DNA from: Synergistaceae bacterium
GTDB taxonomy: Bacteria; Synergistota; Synergistia; Synergistales; Aminobacteriaceae
Length of the DNA stretch: 10,526 nucleotides
Reading direction: 5' to 3'
NCBI GenBank assembly: GCA_031289165.1
Contig: JAITPZ010000072.1
Span: 1-10,526 of the forward strand
Shown: piece by piece, positions 1 through 7,479 of the stretch
Numbering within the stretch: the first letter of the stretch is position 1
Layout of the letters: every line of letters starts with the position of its first letter
Made by a program: the position numbers and the translations under genes
The notes under the pieces: generated by a model
What the model saw: only the letters and a program-made list of their open reading frames with translations
Told to the model about the DNA's origin: nothing
The model's database searches: none

Positions 1-516
1 TGGCTGGGCATTCTTCGTTCCTTTGTGACGCACACGCCGGAGCTGTTGTCGAAGATGCGCCGGGCGGCGAATGACGACCTGAACGATTACGCGATGGCGG
101 TACACGGCCTGAAAGGGGCGAGCTACGGCATCTGCGCGGCCATGATCGGGGAGGAGGCGGAATTTCTCGAGAGGGCGGCCCGGGAGGGCGATTCCAGGAC
201 GATAGTCGTAAGGGGAGAGGCCTTCATTGTCTCTGTGGAGAGGTTGCTTTCCGAACTGGAGGAGCTTCTGGCGGCTGCGGAGGGCGAGAAAAGGGAGCGG
301 GCAACCACGCCGGACCCCGCGCTTCTGGACGAGCTGCTGGAGGCGGACCGACACTTCAGGTCCCTGGCGATGGATGAGATCCTGACGAAACTTGAGCGAT
401 ACGAGTACGAATCGGGCGGCGAGCTGGTCGAGTGGCTCAGGGCCCGGTTCGAGGAGCTCGACTACGGGGCGATCCAAGAAAAGCTGGAGGAGGTTCTTCC
501 GGGCCGGCAGGCCTGA
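1..516 (+). CDS. C-terminal part of a phosphorelay protein with an HPt domain (5' end outside window)
   Basis: The frame is open from the first base to a TGA at 514-516, giving 171 codons. A GTG at codon 9 could serve as a start, but the residues before it (LGILRSF) already read like the first helix of a histidine phosphotransfer (HPt) domain, so the gene most likely begins upstream. The phosphorylatable histidine sits in AVHGLKG, the HPt signature, at nt 103-105 (codon 35), followed by the expected amphipathic helix with FLERAAREGD. HPt domains pass phosphate between receiver domains in multistep relays, usually in the cytoplasm and often at the C-terminus of hybrid histidine kinases or multi-receiver proteins. 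After the HPt bundle comes an acidic, helical tail of about 80 residues with no motif I recognise. The gene ends 27 bp from the convergent minus-strand gene. Whether the missing part holds kinase or receiver domains cannot be told here. Confidence 0.8.
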   Translation, partial: WLGILRSFVTHTPELLSKMRRAANDDLNDYAMAVHGLKGASYGICAAMIGEEAEFLERAAREGDSRTIVVRGEAFIVSVERLLSELEELLAAAEGEKRERATTPDPALLDELLEADRHFRSLAMDEILTKLERYEYESGGELVEWLRARFEELDYGAIQEKLEEVLPGRQA

Positions 517-543
517 GCGTATTCCTCTGTGTCCGCTCGGGGT

Positions 544-1431
544 TCAACGTCGCCGTGTCGGAGGGGGGAGGGGACGCGAGGTGATTTTGCTCCACAGCGA
601 GATGTACTGGTCGTGCAGGAATGAGGGGTAGTCCTGGTCGATTTTGGGGCGTATGAAGAGAAAGACGGCGGGGTTCGACGCCAGAGAGCTGCGTATCGCC
701 TTCGGCGTCGAGTAGTCGATGACGACGGCCGTCCTGTTTTCGGCCTGACGTGAGACAGTTGCCGTCAGGAGCGGGATTTCCTTCCACGCGTTCCAAGCCG
801 CCCATTCCTCGGAGGACGGGCGAATCAGTCTGCATCCCGCCGCCTGCAGAAGGGCGCTGCTGTGTCCCGTCAGATCGTAGACGGACTGGTCCTTCAGCAT
901 CTGGCGTCCCGCGAGTATCGAGCTGTACAGGCGCGCCTGCAGCTCCGCCAGCCGGCGCTGGTAGTAGGGGTAGTTGCCCGGGTCCCAGTCGGCCAGCACC
1001 GTCAGGACGCGCTGGGCGATGAAGGGGACGACGGAGGGGTCCGACAGGGACGCGTCGATCCGATCCTCCCCGAGGGGTAGTTCGCTGTAGAGGGAATGGT
1101 AGCTTTTGTACTGTTCGAAGGGCAGGCCCAGCCATTTCGCGTCGCGGAAGTCGAAGGCCAGGATCAGCGCGTCGGCGGGCAGCGATTGAAGGTTGCGGGC
1201 GCGAATGCGGCGGACCAGCTCGCCATCGTCGTTCCAGTCCTGTATCGCGGTGACCTTCACGTTCACGCCGCCGATGAAGTTCACGAGAATCCCCAGCCAC
1301 GGAGAAGTGACGGTGACGTTCAGGACCGCGGCCGCCTGTGCCTCCGCAGCGAAAACGAGCAGTAGCGTCACGAGAAGCGCCTCTATTTTCGTCCTCGCTC
1401 TTATCGCCCTCGGGAGTGGCGCCTGATTCAT
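544..1431 (-). CDS. Divergent ZnuA-like (metal-type) periplasmic substrate-binding protein lacking usual metal ligands
   Basis: 295 residues, starting at an ATG that shares ATGA with the rnc stop and is preceded by GGAGAGAG. An ATG at 1443 and a longer frame to 1539 exist but run back into rnc. Residues 1-33 look like a Sec signal peptide: basic start, hydrophobic run ALLVTLLLVFAA, and AxA cleavage near AEAQA. The mature part resembles the metal-binding SBP family (ZnuA/TroA): an opening like VTVTSPWLGILVNFIGG, a valley motif ending LPADALILAFDF, then SDPSVVPFIAQRVLTVLADWDPGNYPYY, matching the family's WLDP...DPxNxxYY stretch. The family histidines appear lost: no H in the first metal loop (QDWNDDGEL), and DPHxWLDP reads as IDASLSDP. 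One H remains in LTGHSSALL. No permease or ATPase gene is adjacent, so it may bind metal poorly or bind something else. It is the last gene of the operon, with a proline- and arginine-rich C-terminus. Family assignment is moderate and the ligand is unknown. Confidence 0.7.
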   Translation of the reverse strand: MNQAPLPRAIRARTKIEALLVTLLLVFAAEAQAAAVLNVTVTSPWLGILVNFIGGVNVKVTAIQDWNDDGELVRRIRARNLQSLPADALILAFDFRDAKWLGLPFEQYKSYHSLYSELPLGEDRIDASLSDPSVVPFIAQRVLTVLADWDPGNYPYYQRRLAELQARLYSSILAGRQMLKDQSVYDLTGHSSALLQAAGCRLIRPSSEEWAAWNAWKEIPLLTATVSRQAENRTAVVIDYSTPKAIRSSLASNPAVFLFIRPKIDQDYPSFLHDQYISLWSKITSRPLPPPTRRR

Positions 1432-2213
1432 CTCTCTCCGCATTCCCGCTCCTGTTCCGCCGGCAAAGTCAGGGCCGACAGGGCCAGAGTCGCGGCCTCC
1501 AGCTCCGCGGCTTTGCGGCTCCCTCCCTCGGCGCACCACGTTCTTCCGGCGGCGAACACCCGTACGCAGAACCGGGGCGCATGGGAGGGCCCCTTCACCG
1601 AAACGATCTCGTACCGCGGCAGCCCCAGGGCTTCTCCCTGCAGAAGGGCCTGAAGGCTCGATTTGGCGTCCCGCGAGCCGCCGTCGAGGGACGAATTTCT
1701 GTCCGAGGCGACGAGGTGGCGTCGAATCACGCGCACGGCGGCGTCGAAGCCCCCGTCCAGATACACGGCGCCGAGCAGCGCCTCCACGGCGTCGGCGTAG
1801 ATAGACGGTGGCGTCGCGCCCTTCAGGGACTTTCCCTTCAGAAGCACGGACGTGAGATCCAGCCTCTCCGACCAGGATACGAGCGCGTCCCGGCAGACGA
1901 AATCCACCCTGTCGGCCGAGAGTTCCCCCTCCGTTGCGCCGGGACGCGCCTCGTAGAGCGCGTGAGCCACCGCCAGCCCCAGCACGGAGTCGCCCAGAAA
2001 TTCGAGGCGCTCGTTGCTCTCCGCCAAGCCCTGTTCGTTGGAGTATGAAGCGTGACAGAGAGCCGTGTGCAGAAGCTCTCTGTCGCGAAAAAAATATCCG
2101 AGCCTCTCCTGAAAGGAGCGCAGCGCGGAAGCGCAGGTGTCCGGCGCCGCGGGTTCCGAGGGGTTACGCGTACTTCTGGAAGGCGAGTACTCCGTTATGT
2201 CCGCCAAAGCCAA
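1428..2213 (-). CDS. rnc: Ribonuclease III
   Basis: Endonuclease that cuts double-stranded RNA in rRNA processing and mRNA turnover; cytoplasmic, Mg2+-dependent, a homodimer. The catalytic domain carries the signature NERLEFLGDSVL (residues 67-78), with acidic residues E68, E71 and D75, and YADAVEALLGAVYLDGG with D141 and E144, so the active-site set is complete. A double-stranded RNA binding domain follows from about residue 182 (DAKSSLQALLQ) to 250, including GPSHAPRFCVRV and GSRKAAELEAA. The length (261 aa) is a little above the usual 220-245 because of a poorly conserved N-terminal stretch. The start is uncertain: the TTG used here overlaps the fabF end by 50 nt and has only a weak GGTGA upstream, and TTG at 2207 or CTG at 2123 are alternatives. 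The stop overlaps the next gene by ATGA. A position after acpP-fabF is common for rnc in several bacterial phyla. Confidence 0.95.
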   Translation of the reverse strand: MALADITEYSPSRSTRNPSEPAAPDTCASALRSFQERLGYFFRDRELLHTALCHASYSNEQGLAESNERLEFLGDSVLGLAVAHALYEARPGATEGELSADRVDFVCRDALVSWSERLDLTSVLLKGKSLKGATPPSIYADAVEALLGAVYLDGGFDAAVRVIRRHLVASDRNSSLDGGSRDAKSSLQALLQGEALGLPRYEIVSVKGPSHAPRFCVRVFAAGRTWCAEGGSRKAAELEAATLALSALTLPAEQERECGER

Positions 2214-3399
2214 AACTGTTCACCAGAGCCCTTTCGATCGGTTTTTCCACGCCCCTGCCCGTCGCGATGTTCAGGTCGCACGCCGGATCCGGGGTCTCGT
2301 AGTTCAGAGTGGGATGCACGTAGCCCTGCTCGATGGCCTGCAGCGTCGCGATGGTCTCGAGCGCGCCCGCCGCCCCCAGGCAGTGGCCGATCATCGACTT
2401 CGTGGAGGTGACGACGATGTTCTTCGTGTGCGCTCCGAAGATCGAATTGATCATCAGGGCCTCGGTCCTGTCGTTGAGCGGTGTCGATGTCCCGTGGGCG
2501 TTGATGTGATCGACATCCTCGGGTTTCCATCCCGCCATCTCGATCGCGCGCCTCGTGGCGTAGATCGCGCCCTCCGCGTTCTCGTCGGGGGCGGTGATGT
2601 GGCTCGCGTCGCAGGAGGTCCCGTAACCGACGAACTCGGCGTAGATATGCGCGCCCCTCGCCTTCGCGTGTTCCAGATCCTCCAGAACCAGCACGCCGGC
2701 GCCCTCGCCCATAACGAATCCGTCGCGGTTGAGGTCGAAGGGGCGGCTGGCCGTCTCCGGCGAGTCCAGGCGAGTGGAAAGCGCCTTCATGGAGGCGAAG
2801 CCCGCGATGCTGATGGCGCGAAGCGCGGCCTCGGTCCCCCCCGCCAGGATTACGTCGGCGTCGCCACGCACAATGGCGTGGTACGCCTCTCCCATGCTGT
2901 GAAGGGAGGTGGCGCAGGCCGTGACGACGCACAGGTTCGGCCCTTTCGCTCTGAACCTTATGGCCACGTAGGCCGTGGACATGTTGCTGATCATCATGGG
3001 GATAAAGTAGGGGCTGATCCTTTTAGCGCCCTTTTCCATCATTGTTTTGAAGCTGTTGAACGACGTCTCGATGCCGCCCTGGCCGCTTCCGATGTAAACC
3101 CCGAATTTGTAGGGGTCCAGCGCGGTCGTATCCAGGCCGGAGTCCTTTACCGCCATGCCGGCGGCGGCGACCGCGAACTGAATGACGCGGTCGGAGCGTT
3201 TGGCCTCCTTGCCGTCCATCCAGAGTGTGGGGTTGAAATCCTTTATCTCCGCGCCGAACGTCACGGGGCAATCGCCGGGGCTAAGCGTGGTGATCGGGCC
3301 AATTCCGTTTTTAGCCTCTCTGAGGGCCTGCCAGTACGCATCTTTACCGGTCGCTATGGGGCTCAGAGGCCCCAGACCCGTAACGACTACTCTTCTCAT
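2164..3399 (-). CDS. fabF: Beta-ketoacyl-ACP synthase II
   Basis: Condenses malonyl-ACP with a growing acyl-ACP in the elongation cycle of type II fatty acid synthesis. The 411 residues match the normal FabF length. The thiolase-fold active site is complete: nucleophile C162 in VVTACATS, H302 in NAHGTSTPLND, K334, and H339 in STKSMIGHCLGAAG, one position off the E. coli numbering throughout. The C-terminal glycine-rich loop NSFGFGGHN is present. The Cys-His-His triad marks it as a FabF/FabB type and not FabH; length and motifs fit FabF. After the nucleophile the sequence is TS where TG is most common, a minor variation. The ATG start is preceded by GAGGAG at a rather long 12-nt spacing. Between acpP and this gene lie an intrinsic terminator and a small stable hairpin, so its expression probably differs from that of the upstream genes. 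Confidence 0.97.
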   Translation of the reverse strand: MRRVVVTGLGPLSPIATGKDAYWQALREAKNGIGPITTLSPGDCPVTFGAEIKDFNPTLWMDGKEAKRSDRVIQFAVAAAGMAVKDSGLDTTALDPYKFGVYIGSGQGGIETSFNSFKTMMEKGAKRISPYFIPMMISNMSTAYVAIRFRAKGPNLCVVTACATSLHSMGEAYHAIVRGDADVILAGGTEAALRAISIAGFASMKALSTRLDSPETASRPFDLNRDGFVMGEGAGVLVLEDLEHAKARGAHIYAEFVGYGTSCDASHITAPDENAEGAIYATRRAIEMAGWKPEDVDHINAHGTSTPLNDRTEALMINSIFGAHTKNIVVTSTKSMIGHCLGAAGALETIATLQAIEQGYVHPTLNYETPDPACDLNIATGRGVEKPIERALVNSFGFGGHNGVLAFQKYA

Positions 3400-3417
3400 T
3401 TATCTGTGTCACTCCTC

Positions 3418-3433
3418 GGAGTCCGGAGACTCC
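3418..3433 (-). other. Small C(UCCG)G-capped hairpin in the fabF leader
   Basis: On the minus strand the RNA reads GGAGUC-UCCG-GACUCC: a perfect 6-bp stem closed by a tetraloop of the UNCG class with its preferred C-G closing pair, which is known to be unusually stable. It lies immediately upstream of the fabF Shine-Dalgarno GAGGAG, which stays outside the stem. There is no U-run after it, so it is not a terminator. A role in mRNA stability or in keeping the ribosome site open is inference. Confidence 0.5.
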
Positions 3434-3452
3434 TCCTGAATTATCGGTTTGT

Positions 3453-3485
3453 AAAAAAAGGGGGGGAGGCATGTTTCCTCCCCCC
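3453..3485 (-). terminator. Intrinsic terminator downstream of acpP
   Basis: Read on the minus strand, a perfect 9-bp GC-only-but-one stem (GGGGGGAGG pairing with CCTCCCCCC, loop of 7 nt) is followed by one C and then seven T residues. This is a textbook Rho-independent terminator, 22 nt after the acpP stop and about 53 nt before the fabF start. As fabF and rnc have no obvious promoter of their own in the gap, it probably works as a partial terminator, leaving acpP (needed in large amounts) more abundant than the distal genes. Confidence 0.85.
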
Positions 3486-3507
3486 GGTGTCCGGAACGCC
3501 GCAAAAC

Positions 3508-3759
3508 TTATTCGTCCAGTCCAATTTTGCTGAGGGTGTAATTCATCGCTTCGCCAACGGAGGTCAGCTTCTCAGCGTCCTCATCCGGAATCTCGATGTC
3601 GAATTCCTCTTCGATTCCCATAATCAGCTCCACGATGTCCAGCGAATCCGCGCCGAGATCCTCAACGAAGGACGCTTCGGGCACGATCTGATCCTCTTCG
3701 ACGTCAAGGCGATCCACAATTATTTCCTTAAGCCTGGGAAGAACATCTTCTTTCTTCAT
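3508..3759 (-). CDS. acpP: Acyl carrier protein
   Basis: Small acidic carrier that holds the growing acyl chain as a thioester on a 4'-phosphopantetheine arm. It has 83 residues, within the usual 75-85, strongly acidic, with the four-helix ACP pattern. The prosthetic group attaches to S39 in the invariant GADSLDIVEL motif. The ATG at 3759 was chosen over an in-frame start 24 nt upstream because it gives the normal ACP N-terminus (MKKEDVLPRL) and has a strong purine-rich ribosome site (GGAGGGGGTGA) just before it. It lies 36 nt after fabG and is followed by a strong intrinsic terminator, consistent with ACP being made in excess over the enzymes. Confidence 0.97.
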   Translation of the reverse strand: MKKEDVLPRLKEIIVDRLDVEEDQIVPEASFVEDLGADSLDIVELIMGIEEEFDIEIPDEDAEKLTSVGEAMNYTLSKIGLDE

Positions 3760-3795
3760 AAAATTCACCCCCTCCCCCCGCACAGTGATATATCC

Positions 3796-4548
3796 TTAAC
3801 ACATTGTCATGCCGCCGTCAACAGCTAAAACCTGACCTGTCAGATAATTGCTTTCATCCGACACGAAAAAGGCCACGGCTCCGGCGACATCTTCAGGACA
3901 GCCCATGCGCCCGACGGGAATTTGTCCCAGCATGGCGGCACGGACGTTTTCCTTCAGAACACCCGTCATATCCGTATCTATAAACCCGGGGGCGACGACG
4001 TTCGCCGTGATCCCTTTGGCGGCGTACTCGCGCGCCACGGACTTCATAAAGCCAATGATGCCGGCCTTGGTTGCGCTGTAGTTGGCCTGTCCCGCGTTTC
4101 CGACAAGCCCGACTATCGAGGCGAGGCTGACGATACGTCCCCACCGCGCCTTCACCATTCCCCGAATGGCCTCTCTGGTGCAGTAAAAGACCGAGTTCAG
4201 GTTGGCGGCGACGACGTCGTCCCATTCGTCCGTTTTCATCCTCATCAGCAGGTTGTCGCGGGTGATTCCCGCATTGTTGATCAGGACCCGCACCGTTCCC
4301 ATCGAATCTTCGACGGCCCTGAAGAGGGCCGTGACCTCCTCCGCCTTCGAGACGTCGGCCTCAAAGGCCCTCGCCTCGACACCGAAGGCGGTAATTTCCC
4401 CGCAGAGGTTCTCCGCCGCTTTCGCGCTGCTGCGATAATTTACGGCGACGTTAAACCCCCGCTTCCCCAGCGTCAGAGCGACGGCGCGCCCTATACCCCT
4501 CCCGGCGCCGGTAACCAGGGCCAGGCGCCGATTTTCCGTGGCGGTCAT
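3796..4548 (-). CDS. fabG: 3-oxoacyl-ACP reductase
   Basis: NADPH-dependent reduction of beta-ketoacyl-ACP to 3-hydroxyacyl-ACP, the first reduction of each elongation cycle. It has 250 residues and is a classical short-chain dehydrogenase: nucleotide-binding TGAGRGIG (13-20), NNAG (91-94), and the catalytic tetrad N116, S144, Y157, K161 (YSATK). The C-terminus DGGMTMC is typical of FabG. The frame stays open upstream into fabD, but the ATG at 4548 places the Rossmann fold at the usual distance, and it overlaps the fabD stop as TGATG, suggesting translational coupling. Its place between fabD and acpP separates it from the many other SDR enzymes that share these motifs. Confidence 0.97.
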   Translation of the reverse strand: MTATENRRLALVTGAGRGIGRAVALTLGKRGFNVAVNYRSSAKAAENLCGEITAFGVEARAFEADVSKAEEVTALFRAVEDSMGTVRVLINNAGITRDNLLMRMKTDEWDDVVAANLNSVFYCTREAIRGMVKARWGRIVSLASIVGLVGNAGQANYSATKAGIIGFMKSVAREYAAKGITANVVAPGFIDTDMTGVLKENVRAAMLGQIPVGRMGCPEDVAGAVAFFVSDESNYLTGQVLAVDGGMTMC

Positions 4549-5492
4549 CAGGCGTTCACCAGTGTTTTCGCCATCTGTTCCAGCTTTTCGGGCGTTCCCG
4601 CCGCCATGACGGCAAGCCCCTTCCGGCAGCGTTTGTTCAGGCCGGAAAGAACCTCCCCCGGCCCCAGTTCCAGAAAGGTATCCACGCCCTCGTCCGCCAT
4701 CCTGATCACGGAGTCCGCCCAGCGAACCGGGCTGCAGGTCTGCTCGAACAGGGCATTTCGGATCGTTTCCGGCGACGTCAGGGGGGAGGCGCTGACGTTG
4801 CAGACGACCGGCCACCGGGGTTCCTTCCACTCATAAACCGCGAACTGCGCCCGCAGCTTCTCGGCGGCCGGCATCATCAGGCGGCTGTGGAAGGGTGCGC
4901 TCACGTTCAGCATGACCGCCTTTTTGGCTCCTTTTTTCCTCGCCGCGACGATCGCCTTTTCGACGAACTCGGCCTGTCCGGAGATGACGACCTGCCCCGG
5001 CGAGTTGAAGTTCGCCGCCTGACATTCCATCTGAGGGGCGACGGAGGCGCAGGCCGCCACAACCTCGTCCGCCTCCAGCCCCATAATGGCGGCCATGGCG
5101 CCCACGCCCTCGGGCGCCGCCTCCTGCATCCAGGCGCCGCGTCTGTGGACCAGCTCCGCGGCGTCACGGAAGGGCAGCACGCCCGACGCGACCAGCGCCG
5201 TGTACTCCCCAAGGCTGTGTCCCGCGACGAAGGACGGGGCGAGCTTCACTCCCATCTCTCCCTCCAGCACGCGCAGCGCGGCGATGCTCGTCGTCATAAT
5301 GGCAGGTTGCGTGATGGCGGTGCGCTTCAGCTCCTCATCCGGCCCCTCGAAAATAATCCGGGTAATCTTCATGGACAGGGCATCGTCGGCCTCGTCGAAA
5401 ACCTCTCTGGCCGAGGAGAAGGATTCGTACAGGGCCCTGCCCATGCCGACCTCCTGCGCTCCCTGCCCGGGGAAACATAACGCGTAATTCAA
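4548..5492 (-). CDS. fabD: Malonyl-CoA:ACP transacylase
   Basis: Moves malonate from CoA to ACP, supplying the two-carbon donor for FabF. It has 314 residues, the normal length. The opening CFPGQGAQ, nucleophile S93 in GHSLGEY, R118 (binds the malonyl carboxylate), H202 in SAPFHS and Q251 all match the E. coli catalytic set within one position. The start is TTG, preceded by GGGAGGTGA that overlaps the fabK stop codon. The 6-nt gap to fabK and the TGATG junction with fabG show tight packing and likely coupled translation. No truncation or missing residue is seen. Confidence 0.97.
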   Translation of the reverse strand: MNYALCFPGQGAQEVGMGRALYESFSSAREVFDEADDALSMKITRIIFEGPDEELKRTAITQPAIMTTSIAALRVLEGEMGVKLAPSFVAGHSLGEYTALVASGVLPFRDAAELVHRRGAWMQEAAPEGVGAMAAIMGLEADEVVAACASVAPQMECQAANFNSPGQVVISGQAEFVEKAIVAARKKGAKKAVMLNVSAPFHSRLMMPAAEKLRAQFAVYEWKEPRWPVVCNVSASPLTSPETIRNALFEQTCSPVRWADSVIRMADEGVDTFLELGPGEVLSGLNKRCRKGLAVMAAGTPEKLEQMAKTLVNA

Positions 5493-5498
5493 CTCAGG

Positions 5499-6443
5499 TC
5501 ACCTCCCTGAACCGGAGATCCGATTCAACACTTCGTCCGCCTCCGCGAACAGGTTCTTTATGATCTGCGCGGCGGGCAGGATGTCGTTCACCATCGCCGC
5601 CGACTGCCCGGCCATCAGAGAGCCCCACTCGGTATCTCCGTCGACAACGCCGCTGCGCAGTTTCCCGGTGCCGAGTCGTTCTATTTCCTCGTTCGACGCA
5701 TGACGTTCCTCAAGCTTTTCGAACTCGCCGGTCAGCCTGTTGCGCAGACACCGCACGGGATGTCCGGTGCTCATGCCCGTGACGGCGGTGCTGCGGTCGC
5801 GGGCGTCGATCACGGCCTGCTTGAAGTTCGCGTGGACCGTGCACTCCTCGCAGCATATGAAACGAGTGCCCAGCTGCACGCCTTCCGCCCCCAGCGCGAA
5901 GGCCGCGAGCACGCCGCGACCTTCGGCAATGCCCCCCGCGGCGATGACCGGAATACGAAGGGCCGCGGCGATCTGCGGGACCAAAACCATTGTAGTCAGC
6001 TCGCCGATGTGTCCTCCCGCCTCCATCCCCTCCGCGATGACTGCGTCCGCCCCCTGTTTCTCGACGCGTTTGGCCTGCGCCACGGACGCGACGACGGGGA
6101 TGACGATCGTCCCCAGAGGTTTCAGGCGTTTCAGTACTGTTCCCGGGCTTCCCGCGCCAGTCGTCACGACCGGAACCCGGTGTTTCGCGGCCAGCTCCAG
6201 CGCGTCCGGGGCCGTCGGGGACAACAGCATGATGTTGAGTCCGAAGGGGCAGTCCGTCAGCTCCCGGGCCTTCAGAATTTCCTGCTCCAGAATGTCCGGG
6301 GGCATGTTTCCGGCCGCTATGATGCCAAGCCCACCTCCGTTGCTGACGGCCCCGGCCAGAGCGGCGTTTGCGACCCACGCCATAGCCCCCTGCAGAAGGG
6401 GATATTCCGTACCCAGGAGTTCGCAGACGCGACCCGTTCTCAT
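5499..6443 (-). CDS. fabK: Enoyl-ACP reductase II (FMN-dependent)
   Basis: Performs the last reduction of each elongation cycle, enoyl-ACP to acyl-ACP, using FMN and NAD(P)H. It belongs to the nitronate-monooxygenase-like TIM-barrel family and is unrelated to FabI. The 314 residues from the ATG at 6443 line up with known FabK from the first helix: ELLGTEYPLLQGAMAWVA, GGGLGIIAAGN, PFGLNIMLLSP, VVTTGAGSP, AEGMEAGGHIG (H145, equivalent to the catalytic histidine of pneumococcal FabK), and IPVIAAGGIA with GAEGVQLGTRF for FMN phosphate. The ATG at 6461 and a GTG at 6497 inside plsX are possible but less likely starts; AGAGGG lies 7 nt before the chosen one. Distinguished from 2-nitropropane dioxygenase by the FabK-specific motifs and the operon. 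FabK enzymes are known to be insensitive to triclosan. Confidence 0.95.
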   Translation of the reverse strand: MRTGRVCELLGTEYPLLQGAMAWVANAALAGAVSNGGGLGIIAAGNMPPDILEQEILKARELTDCPFGLNIMLLSPTAPDALELAAKHRVPVVTTGAGSPGTVLKRLKPLGTIVIPVVASVAQAKRVEKQGADAVIAEGMEAGGHIGELTTMVLVPQIAAALRIPVIAAGGIAEGRGVLAAFALGAEGVQLGTRFICCEECTVHANFKQAVIDARDRSTAVTGMSTGHPVRCLRNRLTGEFEKLEERHASNEEIERLGTGKLRSGVVDGDTEWGSLMAGQSAAMVNDILPAAQIIKNLFAEADEVLNRISGSGR

Positions 6444-6480
6444 CCGATTTCCCTCTCCCATTCCCGTCTCACCCCACGCC

Positions 6481-7479
6481 TCATTCGAGTTCTTCACGAA
6501 TCTGTCCCACGCCGTCCCTGATGATGAAGTTTCGGGCGGCGGAGAGCGCTCCCAGAATGGCGGGAGCCTTTGAACGTCCGTGAGCCTTTATGACCGTTCC
6601 CTTAACCCCCAGAAGCGGCGTTCCCCCGTATTTTTCGTAGTTGAAGCGGGACCACAGCGCGCGAACCATGGGAATCATGAAGAGTATTCCTATCTTCGGA
6701 AGGAAACGATGCCCCATCTCCTCGTCGATGATCGACCTGGCTCCCTGCATCAGCCCCTCGCCGAACTTCAGGATGACGTTGCCCATAAAGCCGTCGCAGA
6801 CGACGACATCCGCTCGTCCCCAGGGCAGATCGTCCCCCTCGATGTAGCCTTTGAAGTTCAAAGAGCTTTTCATCAGCATCTCGCGGGCCTCGGCGACGAC
6901 CTCGTCTCCCTTGATCTCCTCGGTTCCGTTGGAAAGAAGCGCGATCTCGGGTTCCGCCACGCCCAGAATCTTTTTCGAGTACACGTTGCCCATCTGAGCG
7001 TACTGATAGAGATTTACGGGCTTCGACCGCACCGAGGCGCCGACGTCCAGAAGAAACGTCCAGCGATTTATGGTGGGCATCGGCGCCCCCAGCGCAGGGC
7101 GATCGATCGTCGGCAGCCTGCCGACCACAAGGACCCCCCCCGCGACGATCGCGCCCGTGTTTCCGGCGGAAAGACAGCCCTGCGCCTCGCCGGCGCGCAC
7201 CATTTCCATCGCCACGCGCATGCTGGAGTCCCGTTTTCTGCGAATCGCCATGGTCGGCTGTTCGCTCATGGCCACAACCTCCGTGGCGTGTACGATCCGT
7301 ATCCTCTTTAAAACCTCCGAAGAAGCGTCGCTCAGGCAGGGTTTTATTTTTTCCCCGTCGCCCGTCAGGATAATATCGAGATCCGCGTGATCTCTGCAGG
7401 CCATGATCGCGCCCCGGCAAATCTCCTGTGGGGCGTGATCGCCGCCCATCGCATCAAGCGCTATGGTCAAGTTTTTCAT
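6481..7479 (-). CDS. plsX: Phosphate acyltransferase PlsX
   Basis: Converts acyl-ACP and phosphate to acyl-phosphate, which PlsY uses to start phosphatidic acid synthesis; a peripheral membrane enzyme linking the Fab cycle to phospholipids. It has 332 residues, the usual size. Visible family motifs are DAMGGDHAP (9-17), LSAGNTGA, LLDVGASVRSKP, VCDGFMGNVILK and NYEKYGGTPLLGVKG. The ATG at 7479 has GGAGGAAGG upstream; the frame runs open to a GTG at 7572, but that extra 31-residue segment is not PlsX-like. It lies 150 nt after the fapR stop, in a gap with no recognisable gene (no rpmF, which often sits beside plsX), and 37 nt before fabK, where fabH is often found in Firmicute clusters. Confidence 0.97.
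   Translation of the reverse strand: MKNLTIALDAMGGDHAPQEICRGAIMACRDHADLDIILTGDGEKIKPCLSDASSEVLKRIRIVHATEVVAMSEQPTMAIRRKRDSSMRVAMEMVRAGEAQGCLSAGNTGAIVAGGVLVVGRLPTIDRPALGAPMPTINRWTFLLDVGASVRSKPVNLYQYAQMGNVYSKKILGVAEPEIALLSNGTEEIKGDEVVAEAREMLMKSSLNFKGYIEGDDLPWGRADVVVCDGFMGNVILKFGEGLMQGARSIIDEEMGHRFLPKIGILFMIPMVRALWSRFNYEKYGGTPLLGVKGTVIKAHGRSKAPAILGALSAARNFIIRDGVGQIREELE

Noticed and set aside
512..542. GAGCG...CGCTC inverted repeat between the convergent genes as a bidirectional terminator
   Set aside because: The stem is only 5 bp with a 14-nt loop, and there is no T-run on either strand.
2137..3828. A 563-codon open frame on the plus strand opposite fabF and acpP
   Set aside because: It is antisense to genes with complete active sites, has no recognisable domain, and long antisense frames are common in GC-rich DNA.
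4549..4830. N-terminal extension of fabG of about 94 residues
   Set aside because: It lies wholly within fabD in another frame and would place the nucleotide-binding motif far too deep in the protein.
3922..4836. A 304-codon plus-strand open frame opposite fabG and fabD
   Set aside because: Antisense shadow of conserved genes, with low-complexity composition and no motif.
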